Source: Heyndrickxia camelliae
Lineage (GTDB): Bacteria > Bacillota > Bacilli > Bacillales > Bacillaceae_C
Reading direction: 5' to 3'
Length of the DNA stretch: 64,000 nt
Assembly: GCF_002844575.1 (NCBI RefSeq)
Contig: NZ_PIQO01000004.1
Coordinates: 186,001 to 250,000, forward strand
The notes beneath the pieces were generated by a model. That model ran no database searches, was not told the DNA's origin, and saw only the letters and a list, made by a program, of their open reading frames with translations. Within the stretch, counting starts at the first letter, position 1; every line of letters starts with the position of its first letter. Shown here one piece after another: positions 7,847 through 16,550 of the stretch. The translations under genes were made by a program, and so were the position numbers.

Positions 7847-8299
7847 TTATCGCCGTGTTTCTTCAATGGTTTCTTTCCACCTTGTAAGGACCGTAGCTGG
7901 ATCCTTTAAGGATATTTGGATCCCGGATGTGATGTCTGCATATTTAGCCTGATCTTCTCTAAATAATTCTACCTTTGCGGAAAAGCGTTCTAACGGATGC
8001 TTTGCTCCTTCTAATATCCCCAATGGAGATAATGCAAGACGGAGATAATTTACCTTCCCTTTATAGACCGCAACTAATAAGGCCTTTTTGGTTCTTAGGC
8101 AATTTTTGGTGGTTGTGGTTCCTGGCCAGAGTGCGAGCCGTAAGTTTTCTTTGTCGATTGCTACAATTTCACCTGTACTAACCATCGCATTATGTGGCCA
8201 TCCATCCTCTGTTACGGTCATTAAAAACATTGCTTCATGCTGTTTATTTTGAAGGTCTTCACCGTTCAGAAGTTCTAACAATTCCTCAGATAATTCCAA
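7847..8299 (-). CDS. Pyridoxamine 5'-phosphate oxidase family protein
   Basis: About 150 residues with the split-barrel flavin-binding pattern: F-L-M-T-V-T-E-D-G-W-P-H-N-A-M near the N-terminus, then L-R-L-A-L-W-P-G-T-T-T-T-K-N and A-L-L-V-A-V-Y-K-G-K-V-N-Y. It probably binds FMN or a related cofactor. The frame opens at TTG 8308, but the AAAGGA site lies too close to it, so TTG 8299 is preferred. It lies downstream of bsdD on the same strand and is separated from it by a stem-loop (8342-8371), suggesting attenuated read-through from the bsd operon. The role there is unknown. Confidence 0.75.
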   Translation of the reverse strand: MELSEELLELLNGEDLQNKQHEAMFLMTVTEDGWPHNAMVSTGEIVAIDKENLRLALWPGTTTTKNCLRTKKALLVAVYKGKVNYLRLALSPLGILEGAKHPLERFSAKVELFREDQAKYADITSGIQISLKDPATVLTRWKETIEETRR

Positions 8300-8341
8300 T
8301 AGTAACAAATCCTTTCATAAAAAAATCTACAAATGCTAGGA

Positions 8342-8371
8342 CAGGGCTAGTCCCCTTTTAGACTAGCCCTG
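8342..8371 (-). terminator. Intercistronic stem-loop between bsdD and the PNPOx-like gene
   Basis: CAGGGCTAGTC pairs perfectly with GACTAGCCCTG over an eight-base loop. No T run follows immediately on the minus strand, so it may attenuate read-through or protect the bsdBCD transcript 3' end rather than fully terminate. Confidence 0.6.
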
Positions 8372-8384
8372 CTGTAATGGATTA

Positions 8385-8615
8385 TTATTTTATATATTTT
8401 GCCGGAAGAGCTGGCACATTTTCAGCTAATGGAATATCAGCTGGGTTCACCTTGAATGCTCGATTGTACTTTTCAGGATTCGTGATAGTTTCAGGCTCAA
8501 TGGAACGCCATGTAAAAATACATACCGGACACATATAAACCTCCCAAGCACCTTCAACCGGTGATTTTGATACAACTGTGGCTTCTTTTGATTCACATCG
8601 CGGACAAGTATGCAT
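8385..8615 (-). CDS. bsdD: Hydroxyarylic acid decarboxylase subunit D (BsdD/VdcD-like)
   Basis: 76 residues starting M-H-T-C-P-R-C and holding a second C-P-V-C, giving a likely zinc-binding pair of CxxC motifs. Then W-R-S-I-E-P-E-T-I-T and A-D-I-P ... V-P-A-L-P. This is the small subunit D encoded with UbiX- and UbiD-type proteins in non-oxidative phenolic acid decarboxylase systems. Gene order bsdB-bsdC-bsdD is as in Bacillus subtilis, and the gap to bsdC is 15 bases. Confidence 0.93.
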   Translation of the reverse strand: MHTCPRCESKEATVVSKSPVEGAWEVYMCPVCIFTWRSIEPETITNPEKYNRAFKVNPADIPLAENVPALPAKYIK

Positions 8616-8630
8616 ATCCGAACACTCCTT

Positions 8631-10049
8631 TTATTGTAATAATTCTCGTAACCGTTGTTCCCACTTATCTACATTAAGCGGAGAATCTAGCGGCTGTGAA
8701 TAATGGCCTCTCGTTTCAGGTGCTACTGGTGTCGTTGCATCCAGGATCATTTTGTGAGTGATTCCGGAAGGCTCTGAACCGGGATCCAGTGCAAGAACAG
8801 AAAGATCTGGAATAATCACCGCGTCGTGCTTTGGATGCATCTTGGTTGATAGGGCCCACATCACTTGCGGAAGATTAAATGGATCCACGTCTTCATCCAC
8901 AACAATTACTAGTTTACAATAGCCTAAGCCATGAGGAGTGGTTAAGGCGCGCATTCCTACTGCCTTGGCAAACCCTCCGTAGCGACGTTTAGTAGAAATA
9001 ATAGCGACTAATCCATGAGTATACATTGCATTTACCGCTTCAATTTCATTAGGAAATGCTTCTTTCAATTGCTGGTATAATGGAACACTAGTATTAATCC
9101 CAACCATATAGTCGGTTTCCGTCCAAGGCATTCCGATATAAAGATGTTCAAAAATAGGATTCTTGCGGTGATATACACGATTAATTTTTATAACTGGCAT
9201 GCTTCTTCCGCCAGAATAGTGACCAGTAAATTCACCAAATGGTCCTTCAAATTCACGGACACCTGCTAAAAGCTCGCCCTCCAGGACAACCTCTGCTCCC
9301 CATGGTATATCGAGGTTCGAATCCTTTGCTTTTACAATTCGGTATGGCTCGCCTTGAATGGCACCTGCCATCTCATATTCTGATTGATCATAAAGTAAAG
9401 GGGTAGCTGCTGCGGTTGTAATCGCAGGTTCATTTCCAAGCGCAATTACAACAGGCAAATTTTCTCCGCGTTCTTCTGCCTGGCGCAGATGGATAGCGAT
9501 ATCATGCTGAGGTACCGGTTGGATTCCCAAACAGTCTTTTCCTTTCACTTGCATGCGGTAAATTCCGACATTTTGTTTTCCGAAGTGATCCGGATCATCC
9601 AAATCACGTGAAATGACACATGCTTTATCAATATAAAATCCACCATCACCCTGATTCAAACGGAACAATGGTAAAATCTCAAAAAGATTGATGTTCTCTG
9701 TGATTTCTACTTCATGGAATGGTGCTGTTTCCTCTCGTTGAACAGGCACTGGAAACTGGTCATAACGACGGGCGAACTCAAAGAATTGATCCTTTAACGG
9801 CGTATTCTTTGGCAACCCCATCATTAAAGCATGGTTTGGCCATGAACCCATTACATTCATCGCTACTTTTGCATTTGTATATCCATAAATGTTATCAAAC
9901 AGCATTGCCGGAGTTTCAGAACCAAGCTTGCTCATCGCCTTGGTTGCTGCTGCAATATCCGGTTCAGGCTTTACTTCATCATGTATGGTCAGAAGCTGAC
10001 CTTCTTTTTCTAATGTAGCAAGAAAATCACGAAAATCTTTATAGGCCAT
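8631..10049 (-). CDS. bsdC: UbiD-family non-oxidative phenolic acid decarboxylase, subunit C
   Basis: 472 residues, the normal UbiD length. It begins M-A-Y-K-D-F-R-D-F-L and shows N-V-G-I-Y-R-M-Q-V-K, E-F-E-G-P-F-G-E-F-T-G-H-Y and the prenyl-FMN/metal region around V-V-D-E-D-V-D-P-F-N. Such enzymes decarboxylate 4-hydroxybenzoate, vanillate and similar acids using prenylated FMN made by the UbiX partner encoded next to it. It overlaps the bsdB stop by one base (TAATG), which implies translational coupling. Confidence 0.95.
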   Translation of the reverse strand: MAYKDFRDFLATLEKEGQLLTIHDEVKPEPDIAAATKAMSKLGSETPAMLFDNIYGYTNAKVAMNVMGSWPNHALMMGLPKNTPLKDQFFEFARRYDQFPVPVQREETAPFHEVEITENINLFEILPLFRLNQGDGGFYIDKACVISRDLDDPDHFGKQNVGIYRMQVKGKDCLGIQPVPQHDIAIHLRQAEERGENLPVVIALGNEPAITTAAATPLLYDQSEYEMAGAIQGEPYRIVKAKDSNLDIPWGAEVVLEGELLAGVREFEGPFGEFTGHYSGGRSMPVIKINRVYHRKNPIFEHLYIGMPWTETDYMVGINTSVPLYQQLKEAFPNEIEAVNAMYTHGLVAIISTKRRYGGFAKAVGMRALTTPHGLGYCKLVIVVDEDVDPFNLPQVMWALSTKMHPKHDAVIIPDLSVLALDPGSEPSGITHKMILDATTPVAPETRGHYSQPLDSPLNVDKWEQRLRELLQ

Positions 10050-10630
10050 TATAAATCCTCCTGTTTTTTAGGTTTCATTCCTTCCCAGCGTTTCGCCTCT
10101 GACATATCAATACCAAATTGGTCCAACGCCCTGAAAGCAATGTGATTTACCATATCATCCAGATTCTGTGGATGATTGTAAAAGGCAGGCATAGGCGGAA
10201 AAATAATAGCGCCCATGCGGGAAAGCTCCAGCATATTTTCAAGATGAATTGTATTTAATGGAGTTTCTCTCGTCATTAATAGTAGTTTTTTTCTTTCTTT
10301 CAACATGACATCCGCTGCGCGTGCAAGTAAGTTATCGGCTAGTCCCATCCGAATGGAAGCCAGTGATTTCATACTGCATGGTGCCACAATCATGCCATCA
10401 ACCCGGAAGGATCCGCTTGAAATTTTAGCGGCCTGATCTTTGTAGGAATAGTTAAAATCTGCGATTTGTTCTATTTCCTTCACGGTATAAGATGTTTCGA
10501 AAGGTACGTTAGCTGTTGCCCACGGGGACATAACCAGGTGGGTTTCAACATTCACTTGCTTTAATAGTTCAAGAATGCGAATGCCGAAAATGACGCCCGT
10601 TGCTCCAGAAATACCAACTATGATTCTCAT
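10049..10630 (-). CDS. bsdB: UbiX-type flavin prenyltransferase
   Basis: About 193 residues. The start M-R-I-I-V-G-I-S-G-A-T-G is the flavin phosphate-binding loop typical of UbiX/Pad1, followed by V-A-P-C-S-M-K-S-L-A-S-I and R-E-T-P-L-N-T-I-H-L. The enzyme attaches dimethylallyl to FMN, making the cofactor for BsdC. The frame is open to 10666, but AGGTGG seven bases upstream and the family N-terminus point to ATG 10630. First gene of bsdBCD. Confidence 0.95.
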   Translation of the reverse strand: MRIIVGISGATGVIFGIRILELLKQVNVETHLVMSPWATANVPFETSYTVKEIEQIADFNYSYKDQAAKISSGSFRVDGMIVAPCSMKSLASIRMGLADNLLARAADVMLKERKKLLLMTRETPLNTIHLENMLELSRMGAIIFPPMPAFYNHPQNLDDMVNHIAFRALDQFGIDMSEAKRWEGMKPKKQEDL

Positions 10631-10722
10631 CTGTTCCCACCTTTCTCCTTCAGCGTATATATTCATGTACTACAGTAAGTAAGTGTACTCTTTGAATGTA
10701 GATAAATAAAATATATATATTT

Positions 10723-10735
10723 TATGCAATGCATA
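10723..10735. promoter_or_regulatory. Possible LysR-type operator for bsdBCD
   Basis: TATGCAATGCATA is a perfect odd palindrome with T-N11-A form, as in LysR-type binding sites, and TTATGCACC just to the right (10744-10752) repeats half of it. It lies about 90 bases upstream of bsdB. Assignment to the neighbouring BsdA-like regulator is inference. Confidence 0.4.
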
Positions 10736-10826
10736 TATTAAACTTATGCACCATTTGGAATTCTTCTCTTTAATCGGGAAATGCTAATGACGGAATACAG
10801 AACCTATATGGAGAGGAGGATGCAGT

Positions 10827-11114
10827 TTGGAAGAAACGAAGTACAAATACTACGTATTTATCGCTGGTGAGTCAAAGACCAATTAGCTTCTTAGTGTGTT
10901 TTGCAAGATAGAAGGTTTCACAAAGGATGAGGCTAGAGAGAAGGTAGCGACTGTATTATAGAAACACAAAGAAGGTCACACTTATCAACTCTATTATCTC
11001 GGAGTGATTGATTTTCATAATTTAGATATGGAAGTTGTGGAAAAACAGGCAGAGCTTTTCGATAAATACGATTCCGTTTGGATTCTTAATTTCTCCTTCA
11101 GCAGTAATCAATAA
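10827..11114 (+). pseudogene. Small ORF with two in-frame TAG codons
   Basis: A 95-codon frame starts at TTG 10827 behind an excellent GAGGAGG ribosome binding site. It is open to TAA 11112 except for TAG at 10884-10886 and TAG at 10959-10961. The conceptual product (E-E-T-K-Y-K-Y-Y-V-F-I-A-G-E-S-K ... L-Y-Y-L-G-V-I-D-F-H-N-L) has ordinary protein composition on both sides of each stop and no frameshift. I do not recognise the family. It sits between the bsd operon and its divergent regulator. A recently inactivated gene is likeliest. Confidence 0.55.
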
Positions 11115-11240
11115 ATGATGGGAAAAAGGGTGTTCAAACTTCGGACTCTTTTTTCTGGTTATCTCACACAAAATAGTGTATGCTCCATCTGTATATGCAA
11201 AATGCATTTGGATAGTTTTGATAAGATTAGAGGAGAACTT

Positions 11241-12128
11241 ATGGATATTCGTCAGCTTCGCTATTTTCAAACCATAATAGAAGAAAAACAGATAACGAAA
11301 GCAGCGAGGGTGCTTCATATAGCCCAGCCAGCACTAAGTCTGCAATTAAAGCAATTAGAGGAAGAGCTTGGTGTTACATTAATTATTCGAGAAGGAAAAC
11401 AATGGCTGGTAACGGAAGCCGGGCAAATTCTATATGAGCGTTCCAAACAGCTGCTTCAGTCCATTGACACGATTAAAGGAGAACTATCGGAAATAAACAA
11501 AGGCATTGCGGGAACTGTTAGGATCGGTACTTCCACCATTTGTGTATCCCATCTTGCCCCGCATTTAACGAAGTTCCACAACGATTTTCCTAAGGTATAT
11601 GTGAAGATTTTCAATGGTGATACACATTATCTAGAGGAACTCCTGCAGCAGAATATGATTGATATTGCCCTGCTTTTGCTTCCGGTAGAAGGCAAAGATT
11701 ATGAAATCATACCTTTAGAGGACGATCCATTTGTTGTCGTAATCCCGAGACAATGGGAAGATCGTTTCCCTAAAGACTCTATAAGCCTTGAAGAAGTCGC
11801 GCAACAGGATCTTCTCTTGGGAAAAAGAATGTCCGGTATAGGGATGTACGAAAATATTCTTTCTCATTTCCATCAATACGATCTCCATCCAAATGTTGTT
11901 TTGGATGGCCCTGATATTTCTACGATTCTTACTTTTGTAGCAACCGGCATGGGGATGACGATTATTCCGCGTTCCGAAATCCATCAGGCATACGATGGGA
12001 AATTCAAGGTACTTACTATTAAAGAACCTTTTCTTAACGCAAAGCCTGCTGTCGTTTGGATGAAGGATAAATATATGTCAAAAGCGAGCAGAAAGCTGAT
12101 TGAGTTTCTGACTTCCTTTGGAATATAA
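11241..12128 (+). CDS. bsdA: LysR-type regulator (BsdA-like) of phenolic acid decarboxylation
   Basis: 295 residues. The N-terminal winged HTH (M-D-I-R-Q-L-R-Y-F-Q-T-I, A-A-R-V-L-H-I-A-Q-P-A-L-S-L-Q-L-K-Q-L-E) is followed by a LysR substrate-binding domain starting near G-T-V-R-I-G-T-S-T. The frame is open back to 11115, but AGAGGAGAA before ATG 11241 and the family N-terminus fix the start. It is divergent from bsdBCD, as in B. subtilis, where BsdA activates the operon in response to phenolic acids such as salicylate. Confidence 0.88.
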   Translation: MDIRQLRYFQTIIEEKQITKAARVLHIAQPALSLQLKQLEEELGVTLIIREGKQWLVTEAGQILYERSKQLLQSIDTIKGELSEINKGIAGTVRIGTSTICVSHLAPHLTKFHNDFPKVYVKIFNGDTHYLEELLQQNMIDIALLLLPVEGKDYEIIPLEDDPFVVVIPRQWEDRFPKDSISLEEVAQQDLLLGKRMSGIGMYENILSHFHQYDLHPNVVLDGPDISTILTFVATGMGMTIIPRSEIHQAYDGKFKVLTIKEPFLNAKPAVVWMKDKYMSKASRKLIEFLTSFGI

Positions 12129-12654
12129 CACTCTTAAGCAAAATGAAAATAAATTTGTGTCCATTATAAAAAGTCATGTTAATTTAAAAAGTCTATATAT
12201 TTGCTTTTTAAATTGGAATCCAATTATTGCAAAGTAACTGATTGGTGGCACCAAGAATAGTAAAATGAGAACTGCATTTCGATTAAGGCTAGTGCCTGGA
12301 TATTTTTAAAAGCTTTTACTTGCATTATTTCTTTATGGCAAAAGCCAATAGGCTAATTATAAATTGAGTAAGGATACTTCGGAACTAATATATACATTTC
12401 GTTCTAATTCGATACGTTCTAAGGAGGTATACATTTGCTATCAATATGGAGCAAATGTTATTAACTTGATAATAAGGGACCAATTATGGAAATAAAACTC
12501 CGATTACTATTCCCATAACCATGTTTCTCCATCCTCTACTTCCTTCAAAAACATAAAAATGTATGAATTTACTTCTAACTTCAAATACTTTTAATGATAT
12601 TCCTGAATATCACTTTATTCAGAATATCCTATCCTATCAATGAGGTGATTCGTA
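12129..12654. other. Intergenic region after the LysR gene
   Basis: No gene supported. AAGGAGG near 12421 is followed by TTG, but that frame closes after eight codons. The rest is unstructured A+T-rich sequence; the promoter for the small YpzG-like gene must lie near its right end. Confidence 0.4.
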
Positions 12655-12807
12655 ATGAGCTATCGAAGTCAATTAGATGAACATTCTCAAGAGTTTCACC
12701 ATAATTGGACAAGACCTAAGCGTTCAAAATCCCAAGTAAATGGGCATACGAGAGTATCTCAAACAAATATAATTCTCAGAAGTAACGCAAAGGCTCATAG
12801 GTGGTAA
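12655..12807 (+). CDS. Small YpzG-like protein
   Basis: A 50-residue ORF with a good ribosome binding site (GAGGTG, seven bases before ATG) and a strong terminator directly after it. The sequence is basic and polar: M-S-Y-R-S-Q-L-D near the start, F-H-H-N-W-T-R-P-K-R-S-K-S-Q-V-N-G-H-T in the middle, N-A-K-A-H-R-W at the end. This resembles the YpzG family of short Bacillus proteins of unknown function. The family assignment is from memory; the gene itself is well supported. Confidence 0.7.
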   Translation: MSYRSQLDEHSQEFHHNWTRPKRSKSQVNGHTRVSQTNIILRSNAKAHRW

Positions 12808-12821
12808 AGGATATCTGAGTA

Positions 12822-12858
12822 GACAAAGAAAGAAGGCGTTTGTCCTTCTTTCTTTTGT
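12822..12858 (+). terminator. Rho-independent terminator
   Basis: ACAAAGAAAGAAGG pairs with CCTTCTTTCTTTTGT over a seven-base loop, 15 bases past the stop of the small YpzG-like gene. The stem supplies its own T-rich 3' arm. Confidence 0.8.
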
Positions 12859-13000
12859 ATGCATCATTTCTACATATGTACATGTATTAGGTACGCCTAT
12901 CCGTTTATCTGATAGTATATCTTTTTCATTCAATTTTACTTTCAACAGTAAAAAGGAATAATTTTTCTTAGATTCATGCCTTGAAACTCCAGGAAATAAT

Positions 13001-13204
13001 CTAAAAACGAAAGTCACGCTTTCTGGTTAGTCGTTTAACGCCTTCGGTACAAACAAAGCTACCTAAGACTCCAACTAAAACGCTAGATGAAAGAATCTTA
13101 AATAAAAAATAAAAACCTGTACCGATCATACAATCAAGAATGAAAAATCTTTTGATTGTTGAATGATTTATTGTATAGAATACAACTTGATGTTGATTTT
13201 TCAT
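13001..13204 (-). CDS. Small putative membrane protein
   Basis: About 67 residues with one or two hydrophobic stretches (F-F-I-L-D-C-M-I-G-T-G-F-Y-F-L-F and S-S-V-L-V-G-V-L-G-S-F-V) and a basic C-terminus (V-K-R-L-T-R-K-R-D). GTG 13216 opens the frame, but the AGGTG upstream suits ATG 13204. The family is not recognised. Retained because it lies free between flanking units and has a plausible ribosome binding site and topology. Confidence 0.45.
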   Translation of the reverse strand: MKNQHQVVFYTINHSTIKRFFILDCMIGTGFYFLFKILSSSVLVGVLGSFVCTEGVKRLTRKRDFRF

Positions 13205-13357
13205 ATTGCTTATCACACCTAAATGTTTTTTCCTATGGATATGATTAAATAAGATTGTCCTATTCCACCGTCCATCCCTTTACCTTTCATAAAAAACGAG
13301 ATCAAAACCATGTATCAACATTGTCCTATACTGACTTATGAGATATTTTAGATTCCT

Positions 13358-13406
13358 AAAAAAAAAAACACCTCCTCCATCATACTAAATATGATGGAGG
13401 AGGTGT
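13358..13406 (-). terminator. Terminator overlapping the 3' end of the preceding gene
   Basis: A 17-bp perfect stem (ACACCTCCTCCATCATA with its complement) is followed on the minus strand by 11 T. The 5' arm encodes the last residues (T-P-P-P-S-Y) of the gene at 13380-13769, and the stop codon lies at the foot of the 3' arm next to the loop. Confidence 0.92.
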
Positions 13407-13769
13407 TTCCTTCCCCTTTTCGTTTGCTTCTATTAAATCAATGGTTATCGTAACATCCCTATTGATATATTTTTCCAATGTTTCCATGACGTCCTCTTCA
13501 TCAATGAAGAAATCATTTACATATTTCGTTCCACTAAAATATATTTGCTTTCCTTCAAAGTAATAGATTTCAGCATGCCCTTTAAAGTTTCGAACTAATT
13601 CTTTTGTATCGGCATGATGAACAATAATATGTAAAGCAATATATTGATCATCAAATGTTTCAAATGCCTTTGCCACGGGAATATGGTTAATCAATAAAAC
13701 AGCAGATCCTTTTTCTTCTTTTTTTTCAATATGTCCCGTCACTTCTATGCTTTTTTTCTCCTTCTCCAT
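13380..13769 (-). CDS. Uncharacterised acidic protein
   Basis: 129 residues, no membrane segments. It has an I-E-V-T-G-H-I-E-K-K start, a central beta-rich part (Y-I-A-L-H-I-I-V-H-H) and an acidic stretch F-F-I-D-E-E-D-V-M-E-T-L. I do not recognise the family. The frame opens at GTG 13787, but AAAGGAAAT eight bases before ATG 13769 supports the shorter start. Its last codons form half of the terminator stem, so the C-terminus is constrained by RNA structure. Confidence 0.75.
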   Translation of the reverse strand: MEKEKKSIEVTGHIEKKEEKGSAVLLINHIPVAKAFETFDDQYIALHIIVHHADTKELVRNFKGHAEIYYFEGKQIYFSGTKYVNDFFIDEEDVMETLEKYINRDVTITIDLIEANEKGKETPPPSYLV

Positions 13770-13847
13770 AAAAGATTTCCTTTCCACTATACTATAAATG
13801 AATATCGAAATTAGTATAACAAAACTCTTTCATGAAGTATAACTATC

Positions 13848-15071
13848 TTAACTTTCCGATAAAGAGCGAATACGTCTGAGGGAAGGAAATAAAACCATCC
13901 AAAGACCGGCAACGACAATGGTGCCAATGCCACCAATGAACACAGCTGGAACCGTCCCAATTAAACCAGCCAATGTACCAGACTCAAATTCCCCAAGCTG
14001 GTTGGAAGTTCCAATAAATAAAGAATTGACCGCGTTGACTCGTCCTCTCATCTCATCTGGAGTTTGCAACTGGACAAGCGAAGATCGGATCACGACACTA
14101 ACTACATCAGAAGCCCCGATTATCAATAAGGCTACTAATGAAATAATTAGATTAGTAGATATCGCAAAGAGCATCGTCGCCAACCCAAAAATTCCAAGTG
14201 CACCAAACAAAATTGGTCCAAACGCTTTTTTTAGAGGATAATATGCCAGCACCATAGACATGATTAATGCCCCAACCGCTGGTGCAGTTCTCATTAATCC
14301 AAGACCTAAAGGGCCGGTATGTAAAATATCTTGAGCAAATATCGGTAATAGTGCTGTAGCTCCGCCCAGCAAGACCGCAAAAAGATCCAAGGAAATGGTA
14401 CCTAGAATAACCTTATGACGATATACGAATACCAATCCCATTAACATAGAACGCAATGTAACAGGTGCTGAAGACCTTTGGACTGCATTGTCCTTCAATC
14501 GAATAAAAAATGTAAGAATAGCTGAAATAGATAATGCGACTGTTACAGTTGCGTAAACAAATACAGGTCCAACCGCGTAAAGTACCCCACCCAAGGAGGG
14601 ACCCACAATTTGCGCTGTTTGTCCTGCCGATGTGCTCCAAGCGATGGCTGGTTGAAGGATTTTCTTCGGCACAAGCTGCGGCAATAATGCGGAAGAAGCT
14701 GGGTCTTCAAAAGAACGGCAAGAACCAAGGATAGCAGCTACCACCAAAATTTGTACTTTGGTTAGCCATCCCCCAATACTTCCATATAATAAAAACGCCG
14801 CCGTAAGCACCTCAATGATTTGACATATATACACAATTTTTCTGCGGTTGAAGCGGTCTGCAACCTGACCTACCACCAATGTCAAAAGTACCATTGGAAT
14901 AAACTGGGCTAACCCCACTAATCCGAGGCTGAATGCATCATGGGTCAATGCATACATCTGCCAACCAATCGCAACAGACAACATTTGAAATGAAGTCGAA
15001 GATAAAATTCGGGAAACCCAATAATTTGCAAAAGATGGCTGTTTGAGAATGGAACCACTTAAACTTGCCAA
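13848..15071 (-). CDS. MFS transporter (EntS-like, MFS_3)
   Basis: 407 residues with about 12 membrane segments. The loop between helices 2 and 3 reads G-Q-V-A-D-R-F-N-R-R-K (MFS signature motif), and after helix 4 there is S-C-R-S-F-E-D-P-A-S-S-A-L-L-P, which is characteristic of the enterobactin-exporter-like MFS_3 group. The substrate is unknown. The start is TTG 15071 behind AAAGGATG. A single-gene unit. Confidence 0.88.
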   Translation of the reverse strand: MASLSGSILKQPSFANYWVSRILSSTSFQMLSVAIGWQMYALTHDAFSLGLVGLAQFIPMVLLTLVVGQVADRFNRRKIVYICQIIEVLTAAFLLYGSIGGWLTKVQILVVAAILGSCRSFEDPASSALLPQLVPKKILQPAIAWSTSAGQTAQIVGPSLGGVLYAVGPVFVYATVTVALSISAILTFFIRLKDNAVQRSSAPVTLRSMLMGLVFVYRHKVILGTISLDLFAVLLGGATALLPIFAQDILHTGPLGLGLMRTAPAVGALIMSMVLAYYPLKKAFGPILFGALGIFGLATMLFAISTNLIISLVALLIIGASDVVSVVIRSSLVQLQTPDEMRGRVNAVNSLFIGTSNQLGEFESGTLAGLIGTVPAVFIGGIGTIVVAGLWMVLFPSLRRIRSLSES

Positions 15072-15301
15072 GTAAAAATCACATCCTTTTATAGTTTAGA
15101 TAGAAGTACACTTGTCCATTTAGGAACACGAAATATTATACTATTTTTATTTCAAGATTGTTATAAATTTTTTTAATAAATGGTTCCTTGCAACAAAACG
15201 CTATTCAAATATGTTAATGCATTTTAGCAGGAAAAAGACTCCCTGCTTTTCTATTCAAGGACGGAAACTGAGTTTCATAACGTTAAGGAAATTTCAATAT
15301 T

Positions 15302-15347
15302 AAAGAGCCCAGTTTCCCTTTTAAATATAGGGAAACTGGGCTCTTTT
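15302..15347. terminator. Strong bidirectional terminator
   Basis: AAAGAGCCCAGTTTCCC pairs fully with GGGAAACTGGGCTCTTT across a 12-base loop, with T and A runs on either side. Confidence 0.9.
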
Positions 15348-15716
15348 TCGTTACAGTATAACAAGTACCTTACATTAAAAAATTTAATTCTGATCCTTTC
15401 AGTAATATTCTATTTTGTGTCTATAAAACATCATATTTTGAAAAATCATAAACAGAAGCTCTGGTAGAAAAGTAAATATGCTCCAAATTTTCAAATCAAA
15501 AGTCCTGTAGAAAAACGCTGCAATACAACAAGAAAGTTCTGATTTAAGAAAATCCAATATCTTAAACAGAGGAATTGAATTATATAAATGACTTAAACTG
15601 CTATCACATTGACAGATAGCCTGATTAGAATTAGTGTTACTGAAACAGAAGTAGATTTGTTGGCTATGTTCTCTTAGAACTGTCTTAAAGCCGAAATCTG
15701 CCAATAAGCATGGAAG
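15348..15716. other. Intergenic region 3' of the RsbR paralogue
   Basis: A 101-codon leftward frame (15399-15704) begins at TTG without a ribosome binding site and resembles no family I know. I do not call it. Nothing else is seen. Confidence 0.4.
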
Positions 15717-16550
15717 TTATGACATCGAACTTAGTGCTTGATTTAGGGTTGCATAAGTCTCCACATTACGGAAATCCAGTCCTAGCTGAACAGCTGTTTG
15801 TGCTATTTCAGGTCTAATCCCTGATAAAATGGTTTTAATCCCTATTAATTTTAATGCTGTTACCAGATGAAAAATTTGTTGAGCAACCATTGTATCAATC
15901 ATAACCACACCTGACAAATCAATGACTAGAAGCTCAACACCCAATTTGACACATTGCTTTAACGTATTGTCTATCATGAACTTTGCTCGTCTCGTATCAA
16001 TTTCACCTACAAGAGGAAGCATAGCTGTATTGTTATAAAGCGCAATAACTGGACAACTCAATTCTTGTATCAATTCCTGTTGAGCCAATAATCGTTGTTC
16101 TGCATAATATTGATGTTCTTCTACAAAACTTAGAATCACTTTATCGAATGCTTTAATAATTATATTATTCCATCTATCTATCATTTCAGTAGTAAATGTA
16201 CCCTCGTGTATCGCCACGAATTCCTTTATAAAAGAAAGATATTGCTCCCGTACCCTAAAAAATTCTCTTATTATATATTGAATAGGTGTATTTAGGTGAT
16301 GCGGATCTTGCGCTATGGTGTGAATCCACTTTTGAAAATCCTCCAGAAATATGCTTTCCTCTTTCACAAAAACCTCACAAAGATGTATGTGGAAATCATA
16401 GTTTTGTTTTTTTAAATCATTTATAACATCAGGATTTTCAGAAGAATATACCCCTGATGGATCACTTTTATCTAAAGAATCATACCACTGTTCTGTAAAA
16501 CTAGATGCTTTTGTCAATAAAAATGTATGCAACTCTTTGTTTCTATGCAA
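15717..16550 (-). CDS. RsbR paralogue, stressosome STAS protein (RsbRD/YqhA-like)
   Basis: 277 residues. An all-helical N-terminal sensor half (about 1-150) precedes a STAS domain (about 165-277) with the motifs L-P-L-V-G-E-I-D-T-R-R-A-K and G-V-V-M-I-D-T-M-V-A-Q-Q. T186 and T220 match the two threonines phosphorylated by RsbT in RsbR proteins. The product should form part of the cytoplasmic stressosome that gates the general stress response. TTG start 16550 follows GGGGAGA. Monocistronic. Confidence 0.92.
   Translation of the reverse strand: MHRNKELHTFLLTKASSFTEQWYDSLDKSDPSGVYSSENPDVINDLKKQNYDFHIHLCEVFVKEESIFLEDFQKWIHTIAQDPHHLNTPIQYIIREFFRVREQYLSFIKEFVAIHEGTFTTEMIDRWNNIIIKAFDKVILSFVEEHQYYAEQRLLAQQELIQELSCPVIALYNNTAMLPLVGEIDTRRAKFMIDNTLKQCVKLGVELLVIDLSGVVMIDTMVAQQIFHLVTALKLIGIKTILSGIRPEIAQTAVQLGLDFRNVETYATLNQALSSMS

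Noticed and set aside
10884-10961. TAG read-through or pyrrolysine coding in the double-TAG ORF
   Set aside because: No PYLIS-like element or pyl genes are in the window, and other damaged genes here use TAA and TGA too, which points to ordinary decay.
12724-13017. 97-codon leftward frame as a gene
   Set aside because: Overlaps the well-supported small gene at 12655-12807 and its terminator on the opposite strand.
15399-15704. 101-codon leftward frame as a gene
   Set aside because: Begins with TTG without a ribosome binding site, low-complexity Phe/Ile/Ser composition, and lies just past the RsbR stop.
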